DNA of 64,000 nucleotides from positions 248,001 to 312,000 of the forward strand of contig NZ_JAGSHT010000012.1 of NCBI RefSeq assembly GCF_019947135.1. Direction: 5' to 3'. The position numbers and the translations under genes were made by a program. The notes under the pieces are model-generated. The model made no database searches, had not been told where the DNA came from, and worked only from the letters and a program-made list of their open reading frames with translations. Source of the stretch: Occultella gossypii. Its GTDB lineage: Bacteria > Actinomycetota > Actinomycetes > Actinomycetales > Beutenbergiaceae. Shown in pieces: positions 35,521 to 43,831 of this stretch. Each line of letters begins with the position of its first letter. Within the stretch, counting starts at the first letter, position 1.

Positions 35521-35847
35521 ATGAGTTACACCGACCGATTACGCCGCTTCGCCCTCAATGACGCGAAGCTCGAGGCGGAGCTCGCGGTGCAACCGACCAC
35601 GCTGGAATCCAGGGAGGTGGCTCTGGTCCGGCTCGCTGCCCTGATCGCCGTCGGCGGGGCCGAACCGAGTTACGGCACCGAGGTCGATGATGCGGTCTCT
35701 GCTGGTGTCACGACTGCCGAGATCGTGGACATCCTCGCCACGGTGACCCCGATCGTCGGGCTTCCGCTCGCGGTGGCCGCGGCCTCGAAGGTGGCCCTCG
35801 CACTCGGACTCGACCCGTTGGACATGGACGGCATGGACCCCGCGTGA
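35521..35847 (+). CDS. Carboxymuconolactone decarboxylase family protein
   Basis: 108 residues from the ATG at 35521 with GGAGGGAGCCAGGA directly upstream. SREVALVRLAALIAVGGAEPSYGTEVDDAVSAGVTTAEIVDILATVTPIVGLPLAVAAASKVALALG is the all-helical CMD/AhpD fold. The CxxC pair that makes AhpD a peroxidase partner is absent, so a redox role is unlikely. Convergent with the LuxR-type gene, four bases away. Function unknown. Confidence 0.85.
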   Translation: MSYTDRLRRFALNDAKLEAELAVQPTTLESREVALVRLAALIAVGGAEPSYGTEVDDAVSAGVTTAEIVDILATVTPIVGLPLAVAAASKVALALGLDPLDMDGMDPA

Positions 35848-35850
35848 GGT

Positions 35851-38097
35851 CTACTCGCCGAGCAGGCCGCGGGCGATCGCCTGGCGCACGGCGTCGCCGC
35901 GCGAAGAGACACCGAGTTTGCGGTAGATCGCCCCGATCTCGGTACTGGCCGTGTTCCGGGAGATGAACAGCCGCTCCGCGATCTCGCGGATCGTCAGATA
36001 CGTCTGCAGGTAGGGCAGCAGGCGAAGCTCGGCCGGGGACAGTGGTGACGTCCGCCCGTCGGAGGTTGCGCTGGTGGGACCCGCCTCGAAGTCCCGGCGG
36101 AACTCGAGGACCTCGTCGCCGAGCACCCCCAGGTCCGGCCGATGCAGCATCACGTCGTCGATCTCGCGCAACAGGTGGCGCACCGCGGCGTTGTCACCGA
36201 GGGCCCAGCTCGTGCGCGCGAAGTTCAGCCGGGTCCGTACCGCGAGCGTCGGGAACGCGTACGTGCAGGACACCCGCACGCGCATGCCACGCGTCAGCTC
36301 GCGGCGCGCGGTCGTCAGGTCGCCGTCGTGGACGGCGAGCCGGGCGGCCGCGGCGAACACCGGCGCGCTGGTCGGGTAGTCATCCATTCGGTGCGTGGCG
36401 ATCTCGCGCAGCGCGTGCGCGACCCGCAGCCGGGCGTCCTCCCAGCTGCCGGCGTCCATGGCCAGCTGGGCGAGCCGGCCCTCGCTCAGGGCCAGGGTGT
36501 CGGCGTTGCCAACGTCGTCGGCCGCGGCGACGGCCGACGTGAAGTGGTCGGTGGCGGCGGCGACGTCGCCGACCAGTAGCGCGGCCTCGCCACCGAGCGC
36601 GAGAGCGGTGTCGCGCCACACGCTCAGCGGCGGTTCGCTCTCGATCGCGAGCCGGGCGTCCGCGAGCATCTGCTCGGGGCCCTGCGGGCATCGGGTGGCG
36701 CGGTACATCGCCCGGGCGGATGCGAACGAGGCAGTGCCGTCGAGGCTCTCGCCCTCGAAGGAGGCGCGTTCGACGACCGCACCCCAGCGCTCGGCCTCGG
36801 CCGCATGTCCCTGGTACACCGCGACGTATCCGGCGAGAACCGCGAGCGGCGGGTACCCCGCGATGGCGTCGGCGCCGAGGACACCCAGCCACCGCTCGAC
36901 CGTCGAGAGCCTTCCGGATTGGAACAGGGACATCACGATGCGCGTCACGAGCCGGATGCAGCGCTCCCGGTGCGGGGTGGGCAGGAGGACCTCCACGGCG
37001 CGATGAGGGAGGCCGTGGGCCTCGTACCAGTCGGCCGCGCGGAGCCTGAGGGTGTCGCTCAGGTCGGGTTCGGCGGTCATGAGCTCACCGAGCAGGAACT
37101 CACGGAACAGAGCGTGATAACGGAACCACTCACGGTGCCGGTCGAGCGGGACCAGGAACAGGCTTGAGGCCTCGAACTGGCGCAGCATCCGCCGCGCGTC
37201 ATGCCCGCCGAGCACGGCGTCGCACAGGGGTGCGGACAGATGCTCGAGCAGGGCCGTCCGACGCAGGAACCGCCGGGTCTCCGCCGGGAGCCGCAGATAG
37301 GCCTCGCGCTGCAGGTAGTCCGCGACATACGGGTCCTCACCCGAGACCATGGCGGCCTCATCGCTGTCGTGCCGCGCGATCAGCGCCGCGAGATAGATTC
37401 CGACCGGCCACCCCTCGGTCCGTTCGGTGACGGCCTCCAGGACCTCGCGCGAGGGGGCCACCTGCGTCGTCGCAAAGATCTGTTCTGCCCCGGCCACGTC
37501 CAGGGCAAGGTCCTGGGCGGCGATCTCGACCGTGCTGGCCTGGGCGCGCAGCCTGGGCAGATGGGGCTGGACGGAACGGCTCGCGATGACCACCTGCGAC
37601 CCGGGTGGGACCGCATCGATGACCAGGCCGAGCACGTCATGGCAGGCCGGGGAACGCACCACCTGCAGGTCGTCCAGAAGCAACAGGAACGGCTCGCTGA
37701 GGTTCGCGATCGCCGCTGCGAGGCGCGGAGCGGCGCGCCCGAGGACCGATGGGCCGGCCCTGATCATGTCCTGGACCAGGTCCGGAGGAGCATCGTCCAG
37801 CGTGGTGAACGCGGAGGCCAACATGATGAGGAGACTGAGGGGGTCGTCGTCCCAGCTGTCGAGGGAGACCCAGGCCACCGCGCGGTCGTCGCGGTGGGCC
37901 CACTGGGCCAGGAGGGTCGACTTGCCGTACCCGGCGGGCGCGGTCACGCTCACGACGCGTCGCCCGCTCCGGATCGCGGCGTCGATCAGCCCGGCTCGGC
38001 TGACCGCCGCCACCGGCCGGCGCGGCACGTCGAGCTTGGCTTCGTGCAGCAGGCGTTCGAGCCCCCCTCTGGCCGCCGTGCCCGGCTCCTGGCTCAC
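35851..38097 (-). CDS. MalT-like LuxR family ATP-binding regulator
   Basis: 748 residues. Walker A TAPAGYGKSTLLAQWAH lies near residue 53, Walker B PFLLLLDDLQVV near 135, and ERTEGWPVGIYLAALI near 235 is the conserved MalT-family segment. Helical repeats follow (about 400-660), then a C-terminal LuxR helix-turn-helix: SPAELRLLPYLQTYLTIREIAERLFISRNTASTEIGAIYRKLGVSSRGDAVRQA (about 685-742). These regulators are activated by a ligand together with ATP and bind repeated sites at promoters. It is divergent from the arylsulfatase gene, and the intervening 227 bases hold an array of TCAC-containing repeats, so the sulfatase is a good candidate target. Confidence 0.93.
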   Translation of the reverse strand: MSQEPGTAARGGLERLLHEAKLDVPRRPVAAVSRAGLIDAAIRSGRRVVSVTAPAGYGKSTLLAQWAHRDDRAVAWVSLDSWDDDPLSLLIMLASAFTTLDDAPPDLVQDMIRAGPSVLGRAAPRLAAAIANLSEPFLLLLDDLQVVRSPACHDVLGLVIDAVPPGSQVVIASRSVQPHLPRLRAQASTVEIAAQDLALDVAGAEQIFATTQVAPSREVLEAVTERTEGWPVGIYLAALIARHDSDEAAMVSGEDPYVADYLQREAYLRLPAETRRFLRRTALLEHLSAPLCDAVLGGHDARRMLRQFEASSLFLVPLDRHREWFRYHALFREFLLGELMTAEPDLSDTLRLRAADWYEAHGLPHRAVEVLLPTPHRERCIRLVTRIVMSLFQSGRLSTVERWLGVLGADAIAGYPPLAVLAGYVAVYQGHAAEAERWGAVVERASFEGESLDGTASFASARAMYRATRCPQGPEQMLADARLAIESEPPLSVWRDTALALGGEAALLVGDVAAATDHFTSAVAAADDVGNADTLALSEGRLAQLAMDAGSWEDARLRVAHALREIATHRMDDYPTSAPVFAAAARLAVHDGDLTTARRELTRGMRVRVSCTYAFPTLAVRTRLNFARTSWALGDNAAVRHLLREIDDVMLHRPDLGVLGDEVLEFRRDFEAGPTSATSDGRTSPLSPAELRLLPYLQTYLTIREIAERLFISRNTASTEIGAIYRKLGVSSRGDAVRQAIARGLLGE

Positions 38098-38163
38098 GCG
38101 TCAACGATAGGGCGGCAGAGCAGGTGTGCGGAGCGACTTGACCGCCGAGTTCATATTGACGTC

Positions 38164-38260
38164 GCAAGGTCACGCGGGAGCGCGCAGGGTCACGGGGGAG
38201 GGCGCTGGGTCACGCGGGCGGTGTTTCACCTGGCCGCCCGTTTCACGCGGTCCGCGTGAT
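38164..38260. promoter_or_regulatory. Phased TCAC repeat array between regulator and arylsulfatase
   Basis: GGTCACGCGGGAG-type units recur with TCAC at 38170, 38190, 38210, 38226 and 38243 (spacings 20, 20, 16 and 17 bases), with an inverted GCGTGA at 38254-38259. The three best copies read GGTCACGCGGGAG, GGTCACGGGGGAG and GGTCACGCGGGCG. Repeats about two helical turns apart suit cooperative binding by a MalT-like activator. Confidence 0.6.
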
Positions 38261-38324
38261 GTGGCCCCCGCGTGGGCTCCCTACCGTCTGAGGCACCCAC
38301 CCGGCTACCAGCGGAGGAACCGCG

Positions 38325-40691
38325 ATGCGTCCCGACCGGCATGCCCGAACCATGCTCCCGATACCGGACCGCCCGGGGCCCGGCCTCACGACCTACGACG
38401 CGAAGGATCCCGCGACGTCCTACCCGCCGATCGAGCCCCTCCTGCCTCCCGAGGGTGCGCCGAACGTGGTGGTGATCCTGCTCGACGACGTCGGCTTCGG
38501 TGCGTCGAGCGTCTTCGGCGGTCCGTGCCGCACGCCGACCGCGGAGCGGCTGGCCGCGGGCGGGCTGCGGCTCAACCGCTTCCACACGACGGCGTTGTGT
38601 GCGCCCACCCGGCAGGCACTGCTCACCGGCCGCAACCACCACTCGGTCGGCATGGGCAGCATCACCGAGACGGCCACGTCGGCGCCCGGTAACAGCTCGC
38701 TGCGCCCGAACACGAAGGCCCCGCTCGCCCTGACGTTGCGTCTGAACGGCTATTCGACGGCGCAGTTCGGCAAGTGTCACGAGGTTCCGGTCTGGCAGAC
38801 GTCGCCGATGGGCCCGTTCGATGCCTGGCCCACCGGCGGTGGCGGATTCGAGAAGTTCTACGGCTTCATCGGAGGGGAGAACAACCAGTGGGATCCCGCG
38901 CTCTACGACGGGACGACGCCGATCGAGCCACCGGCCACGGCCGAGGAGGGCTACCACCTCACCGAGGACCTAGTCGACCACGCGTGCGCCTGGGTCAACC
39001 AGCAGAAGGCGCTCATGCCGGACCGCCCGTTCTTCGTCTACCTCGCTCCCGGTGCGACGCACGCACCGCACCACGTCGCGCCGGAGTGGATCGAGAAGTA
39101 CCGCGGCCGCTTCGACGACGGCTGGGACGTGCAGCGTGAGCGCACGTTCGCCCGGCAGCGGGAACTGGGAGTGGTTCCGGCCGACGCGGAACTCACCGCA
39201 CGGCACGACGAGATCCCCGCCTGGAGCGAGATGCCCGAGGACCTCAGGCCGGTACTGGCCCGGCAGATGGAGACCTATGCCGGCTTCCTCGAGCACACCG
39301 ACACCGAGGTGGGCCGGCTGATCGACACGCTCGAGGACCTCGGGATCCTCGACGACACGATCGTCTACTACATCATCGGGGACAACGGAGCCTCCGCGGA
39401 GGGCACCGTCAACGGCGCGTTCAACGAGATGGCGAACTTCAACGGCATGGCGGCCCTCGAGACCCCCGAGTTCATGCGCAGCAAGATCGACGAGTTCGGT
39501 TCACCCGCCTCCTACAACCACTACTCCGTGGGCTGGGCGTGGGCTATGGATACACCACTGCAGTGGACGAAGCAGGTCGCCTCACATTGGGGCGGCACCC
39601 GCAACGGGACGGTCGTGCACTGGCCCCGCGGGATCGAGGAGGCCGGCGGCCTGCGGTCGCAGTTCACCCACGTGATCGACATCGCGCCCACCATCCTGGA
39701 GGCCGCCGGGATCCCGGAGCCGACCTCCGTGAACGGGGTCCTGCAGTCACCGATGGAGGGCACCTCGATGCTGTACGCGTTCGGGGACGCCGAGGCGCCG
39801 GAGCGCCACGACCTCCAGTACTTCGAGATGTTCGGCAACCGTGGCGTCTACCACCGCGGCTGGAGTGCGGTCACGAAGCACCGGACGCCCTGGGTGATGA
39901 CGGGCGCGGCGGTTCCCGCGTTCGACGATGACCTGTGGGAGTTGTACGACGGCGGAAGTGACTTCAGTCAGGCTCACGACCTGGCCGCGGAGCGTCCGGA
40001 GGTGCTCGCCCGGTTGCAGCGCCTGTGGCTCATCGAGGCGACGAAGTACAACGTGCTGCCGATGGATGATCGCGTCGCGGAGCGCATCGAGCCGAGCCTG
40101 GCTGGGCGGCCCACCCTGGTCCACGGGGACTCCCAGCTCTTCTATCCGGGCATGGGCAGGCTGAGCGAGAACAGCGTGGTCAGCATGAAGAACCGGTCCT
40201 TCTCGCTCACCGCGGAGATCGACGCACCGGCGTCGGGTGCCCGCGGCGTCATCATCGCCCAGGGCGGCCGGTTCGGCGGATGGAGCCTGTTCGTACGCGA
40301 TGGTCGGCTCGTCTTCGCCTACAACGTGCTCGGGATCCACCTCTACACGACGGCCTCCGACACGTCGCTCCCGTCCGGCACGCATCAGGTGCGAATGGAG
40401 TTCGCCTACGACGGCGGTGGGTTGGGCAAGGGTGGAGGGGTCACGCTCTACCACGACGGGACCGACGTCGGGACGGGCCGGATCGAGTTCACCCAGCCGC
40501 TGGTCTTCTCGGCCGATGAGACGACCGACATCGGATACGAGTCGGGCACGCCGGTGTCCCCCGACTACAGCGCCCGCGAGAGTGCCTTCACCGGGAGGAT
40601 CCACTGGGTCCAGCTCGATGTCGGGGCGGAGGACGACGACCACTTCATCAGCCCCGAGGAACGCCTCAGGGTCGCCATGGCCCGGCAGTAG
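38325..40691 (+). CDS. Arylsulfatase (AtsD-like, type I)
   Basis: 788 residues; GGAGG nine bases before the ATG. The sulfatase signature is CAPTRQALLTGRN with Cys92, the residue converted to formylglycine; NVVVILLDDVGFGASSVFGG supplies metal-binding Asp residues, and IVYYIIGDNGASAEG gives further metal ligands. After about residue 560 comes an extra C-terminal beta-sandwich-like domain (SMKNRSFSLTAEIDAPASGARGVIIAQGGRFGGWSLFVRDGRLVFAYN). Total length and layout resemble mycobacterial AtsD (about 787 residues). No signal peptide, so cytoplasmic. It hydrolyses a sulfate ester; the natural substrate is unknown, perhaps sulfated sugars released by the nearby lyase (inference). No formylglycine-generating enzyme gene is in the window. 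Confidence 0.93.
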   Translation: MRPDRHARTMLPIPDRPGPGLTTYDAKDPATSYPPIEPLLPPEGAPNVVVILLDDVGFGASSVFGGPCRTPTAERLAAGGLRLNRFHTTALCAPTRQALLTGRNHHSVGMGSITETATSAPGNSSLRPNTKAPLALTLRLNGYSTAQFGKCHEVPVWQTSPMGPFDAWPTGGGGFEKFYGFIGGENNQWDPALYDGTTPIEPPATAEEGYHLTEDLVDHACAWVNQQKALMPDRPFFVYLAPGATHAPHHVAPEWIEKYRGRFDDGWDVQRERTFARQRELGVVPADAELTARHDEIPAWSEMPEDLRPVLARQMETYAGFLEHTDTEVGRLIDTLEDLGILDDTIVYYIIGDNGASAEGTVNGAFNEMANFNGMAALETPEFMRSKIDEFGSPASYNHYSVGWAWAMDTPLQWTKQVASHWGGTRNGTVVHWPRGIEEAGGLRSQFTHVIDIAPTILEAAGIPEPTSVNGVLQSPMEGTSMLYAFGDAEAPERHDLQYFEMFGNRGVYHRGWSAVTKHRTPWVMTGAAVPAFDDDLWELYDGGSDFSQAHDLAAERPEVLARLQRLWLIEATKYNVLPMDDRVAERIEPSLAGRPTLVHGDSQLFYPGMGRLSENSVVSMKNRSFSLTAEIDAPASGARGVIIAQGGRFGGWSLFVRDGRLVFAYNVLGIHLYTTASDTSLPSGTHQVRMEFAYDGGGLGKGGGVTLYHDGTDVGTGRIEFTQPLVFSADETTDIGYESGTPVSPDYSARESAFTGRIHWVQLDVGAEDDDHFISPEERLRVAMARQ

Positions 40692-40695
40692 GCAC

Positions 40696-40721
40696 CCGGC
40701 CGGCGCACCCGCGCCGGCCGG
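40696..40721. terminator. Bidirectional terminator between convergent genes
   Basis: A perfect 11-bp stem (CCGGCCGGCGC / GCGCCGGCCGG) with loop ACCC lies four bases after the sulfatase stop and 15 before the stop of the convergent SRPBCC gene. Confidence 0.75.
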
Positions 40722-40736
40722 TCCTGCCGCCGGTGT

Positions 40737-41222
40737 TCAGGCGGCCAGCAGGTCGTCGATCTGGTTGATCGCGGAGGTCGCGCCCTCGACGACGCCCATG
40801 TCGAGCACCTGCTGCAGTGCCTCCGCGGTGGCGTAGGTGGAGACGTACGTCGCCCGGGTCCCGCCGTCGGTGGCCTCGAAGGCGTAGGAGTTCTGGCTCA
40901 CCGGCAGATCGGCGGTCACGTTGAAGTCCGCGTCCGAGAACGCGTCCTCGAAGGTGAAGCCGGACGGCTCGGCCACGGTCTTGATGTCCCAGATCCCCGC
41001 GTGCTTCTCACCCTCCGGGCTGGTCATGTAATACGTCGACCGGCTGCCCGGGGTCAGCGAGTGGTCCACGAACGTGGCCGGGTACGTGGGCGGTCCGAAC
41101 ACGCGCTCGAGCTGGCGCGGGTCGGCGTACACCTCCCAGACGCGCGAGACGGGGGCCGCGAACTCAGCCACGATGGTCAGGGTCAGGTTGTTCATGTCGT
41201 GCTGGACGTCGGTGACAGGCAT
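40737..41222 (-). CDS. SRPBCC (AHSA1-like) domain protein
   Basis: 161 residues. LTLTIVAEFAAPVSRVWEVYADPRQLERVFGPPTYPATFVDHSLTPGSRSTYYMTSPEGEK is the AHSA1/CalC-type START-like fold; QVLDMGVVEGATSAINQIDDLL closes it. These proteins bind hydrophobic ligands in a deep pocket. Pairing with an ArsR gene immediately upstream (stop and start separated by one base) is the common arrangement for this family; the role is unknown but may be ligand sequestration. Confidence 0.88.
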   Translation of the reverse strand: MPVTDVQHDMNNLTLTIVAEFAAPVSRVWEVYADPRQLERVFGPPTYPATFVDHSLTPGSRSTYYMTSPEGEKHAGIWDIKTVAEPSGFTFEDAFSDADFNVTADLPVSQNSYAFEATDGGTRATYVSTYATAEALQQVLDMGVVEGATSAINQIDDLLAA

Positions 41223-41223
41223 G

Positions 41224-41586
41224 TCACTGGTTCCTCTCGGTAGGTCTAGGTTGTGCGATCAGTTCGTCGATGCGGGCGATCCGCCCGCGCCAGAGGGATT
41301 CGAGTTCGGTGAGCATCGAGCCCACCGACCGGATCGCCTCCACGTCGCCACTGGCGAGGGCCTCCCGGCCCGCGCGCCGCTTGCTGATCAAGCCGGCCCG
41401 CTCCAGTACCGCGACGTGCTTCTGTACCGCGGCGAAACTCATGTCGTACTTCGCCGCGAGGGTCGTGACCGAGTGCTCCCCGGCCAGCACCCGGCGCAGG
41501 ATGTCGCGCCGGGTGCGGTCGGCCAGCGCGTGGAACATGGCATCGGCCCTGTCCTCGTTCTGGTCCTCGGTTCCGGTCACACCCAC
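41224..41586 (-). CDS. ArsR family transcriptional regulator
   Basis: 120 residues from the GTG at 41586; GTG at 41580 or ATG at 41538 are alternatives. ADAMFHALADRTRRDILRRVLAGEHSVTTLAAKYDMSFAAVQKHVAVLERAGLISKRRAGRE is the winged helix of the ArsR subgroup that partners SRPBCC proteins (no metal-binding Cys). It overlaps its own operator (41585-41614), so any transcript beginning there would be leaderless. It probably represses the two-gene operon. Confidence 0.9.
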   Translation of the reverse strand: MGVTGTEDQNEDRADAMFHALADRTRRDILRRVLAGEHSVTTLAAKYDMSFAAVQKHVAVLERAGLISKRRAGREALASGDVEAIRSVGSMLTELESLWRGRIARIDELIAQPRPTERNQ

Positions 41587-41614
41587 AACCTACAACTAAT
41601 TGGTTGTAGGTTGT
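41585..41614. promoter_or_regulatory. ArsR operator (12-bp inverted repeat)
   Basis: Arms ACAACCTACAAC and GTTGTAGGTTGT, perfect over 12 bp with spacer TAATTG. The site begins at the arsR start codon. Confidence 0.8.
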
Positions 41615-41770
41615 CAAGCCTTCTGGGCACGTAGCTTCCTCACCCACAATGGGTGGGGCTCCGCCGGGCGGCGAGAGCTAACGTCCTACCTGTAGGGACC
41701 GGGAACCGCTGGGTCGACACCTCAGGTGCGCGCTCGCCGGCCGCGCCGAGTTCGAGGAAGAGGGGCACGG

Positions 41771-43180
41771 ATGGACACCGACCACGATCGTCCGGGCGCC
41801 ACCGGGGCAGTTCCGGACGCCGACACGTCGGCGCTGGCCGAGCGCCTCCGGATCCTGGAGGAGGAGAACGCGGTCCTGCGGCAGCGCCTCGACGCGACGG
41901 GCTCAGCGCTCGGGACCGCCACGGCCGCGCCGACTGGCGCCCGGGCGCAGGGGCGGCTACGCGCGGTGGGTGCCGTCGTGCTCATCGCGTTGGGTGCCCT
42001 ATTGGCGCCCGCCGCGGTCATCGCCGCATGGGCGGAGCGGACCCTCACGGATACCGACCGCTACGTCGCCACGGTCGCCCCGCTCGCCGCCGACCCGGTG
42101 CTGCAGTCCGCCCTCTCCGGCCGGCTCACCGGCCTCGTCATGGAGCAGATCGACGTGGGGGCGCTCCTCGACGAGGTCTCGACGGCCATGGACGAGAACG
42201 GCATCGCCCCGCGCGCGTCCGCTGCCCTCGGTGCCCTCGAGGCGCCGCTGACGAGCGGTGTCCAGAACTTCGTCCGGGAGGCGGCGGACCGGGTCGTGCA
42301 GAGCGATCAGTTCGAGGCGGTCTGGGAGCAGGCGAACCGGACGGCCCACGAGCAGATGGTCGCCGTCATGCAGGGTGCCGACGGTGCGTTGCTGCAGATC
42401 GGCGACAACGGGCAACTCTCGGTCCAGCTGGCGCCGATGATCGAACTGGTGAAGGAACGGCTGGTCGAGGCGGGTCTCGGTATCGCGGCGAGCATCCCCC
42501 AGGTGAACGCGTCGTTCACGATCATGCAGACCTCGCAGCTGGTCGAGGTTCAGAACCGGTATGCGCAGGTCGTCGCGCTCGGGACGTGGCTGCCCTGGGT
42601 CGCGCTGATCCTGCTGGCCGCCGGCGTCCTGGTGGCGAACAGGAGGATGCGAACCCTCGTCGTGGCCGGGCTCGCGCTCGCGGCCTCGATGCTCGTGCTC
42701 GGGCTCGCGCTCACCATTGCGCGTGGGCTGTACCTGGACGCCCTTACCGGCATCGTGCTCCGGCTGGACGCGGCCGAGGTCGTGTTCGACCAGGTCGTGT
42801 CCTTCCTGCGGGTCACGCTGCGCACCGTCGGCGTGCTCGGCATCGTCGTCGCGATCGCGGCCTACCTGGCCGGGTCGAGCCGGTCCGCGCGGGCGATCCG
42901 GGCGGGTGTGGGCCGTGGTCTCGACGGCGCCCGCGGGTACGCCGAGGGGCGGGGCGTCTCGAGCGGGCCCGTCGGGCTCTGGCTCGGGCGGCACAAGGGC
43001 GTCCTGCGCGCTGTCGTCGTCATCGTCGCGGCACTGGTGATCCTGCTCGCCGGCAACCCGACACCGGCCCTCGTCCTCTGGGTCGCGATCGTGGCCGGGC
43101 TGCTCCTCGTGCTCCTCGAGTTGCTCAGTCGTCAGGCACCCGAGATGAGTGGCGACCCAGATGCGCAGGCGTCCACCTGA
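41771..43180 (+). CDS. Integral membrane protein with extracytoplasmic helical domain
   Basis: 469 residues from the ATG at 41771. An acidic coiled-coil N terminus (LAERLRILEEENAVLRQRLDATGSA) precedes one membrane helix (VGAVVLIALGALLAPAAVIAAW). About 250 residues of extracytoplasmic, mostly helical sequence follow (VAPLAADPVLQSALSGRLTGLVMEQI...), then three more helices (TWLPWVALILLAAGVLV, VVAGLALAASMLVLGLALTI, TVGVLGIVVAIAAYL) and a final hairpin near the end. It belongs to a family of actinobacterial integral membrane proteins without known function. It overlaps the downstream K+ channel gene by 32 bases (GTG at 43149), so the two are likely cotranscribed. Confidence 0.75.
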   Translation: MDTDHDRPGATGAVPDADTSALAERLRILEEENAVLRQRLDATGSALGTATAAPTGARAQGRLRAVGAVVLIALGALLAPAAVIAAWAERTLTDTDRYVATVAPLAADPVLQSALSGRLTGLVMEQIDVGALLDEVSTAMDENGIAPRASAALGALEAPLTSGVQNFVREAADRVVQSDQFEAVWEQANRTAHEQMVAVMQGADGALLQIGDNGQLSVQLAPMIELVKERLVEAGLGIAASIPQVNASFTIMQTSQLVEVQNRYAQVVALGTWLPWVALILLAAGVLVANRRMRTLVVAGLALAASMLVLGLALTIARGLYLDALTGIVLRLDAAEVVFDQVVSFLRVTLRTVGVLGIVVAIAAYLAGSSRSARAIRAGVGRGLDGARGYAEGRGVSSGPVGLWLGRHKGVLRAVVVIVAALVILLAGNPTPALVLWVAIVAGLLLVLLELLSRQAPEMSGDPDAQAST

Positions 43181-43814
43181 CGGCGTCGGGAGTGGGGACC
43201 GGGCGGACCTCCGAGCGCGGAGCCGGTGGGCACTGCTGCGGCCGGCGATGTCGGCTGTCGCGGTGCTCGTCGTCTACTACGCATTGCCCCTCGACGGGCC
43301 CTCGGTGGGCGCGCTGGTCGCACTCGGCCTCGGCCTCGCCGCCCTGGCCGGGATGCTGGTCTGGCAGATCCGAGCAATCGCGCGCTCGAGGCGACCGAGG
43401 CTGCGTGCCATCGAGGCGCTCGCGACGGCGATCCCCTTCTTCCTCGTGCTGTTCGCGGCCGTGTACGTGGGTCTGTCTCGCGGTGACCCGGCCGCATTCA
43501 CCGAGTCACTCGACCGTACCGATGCGCTCTACTTCACCGTGACCACGTTCGCGACGGTCGGGTACGGTGACATCGCGCCCGTCGTCAACGAGGCTCGCAT
43601 CATCGCCACGGTGCAGATGCTCACGGGTATGGCGCTCCTCGGTGGCGGCTTGAAGCTCGTCCTCGGCGCGGTGCGAGTGGGTCTGAACCGTGAAGCCGGC
43701 CAGCCTGGTCCGACCGACGCGACCGACGCGACCGACGCGTCTGGCGCGACCGGCAGCGGCGGTGCCCGGCCCTCGTCGCCCGACTTATCCGCTCGCCCGC
43801 GACCACGGACCTGA
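43149..43814 (+). CDS. Two-pore-helix potassium channel family protein
   Basis: 221 residues from the GTG at 43149 (an ATG at 43161 is also possible). Four hydrophobic segments; between the last two, ALYFTVTTFATVGYGDIAPV holds the K+ selectivity filter TVGYGD. No RCK domain follows, only a flexible tail with three TDA repeats encoded by three exact GACCGACGC units (43712-43738). It is expected to be a tetrameric K+-selective pore in the cell membrane. Overlaps the upstream membrane protein gene. Confidence 0.9.
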   Translation: MATQMRRRPPDGVGSGDRADLRARSRWALLRPAMSAVAVLVVYYALPLDGPSVGALVALGLGLAALAGMLVWQIRAIARSRRPRLRAIEALATAIPFFLVLFAAVYVGLSRGDPAAFTESLDRTDALYFTVTTFATVGYGDIAPVVNEARIIATVQMLTGMALLGGGLKLVLGAVRVGLNREAGQPGPTDATDATDASGATGSGGARPSSPDLSARPRPRT

Positions 43815-43831
43815 CGTACGTTCCGGGGACG

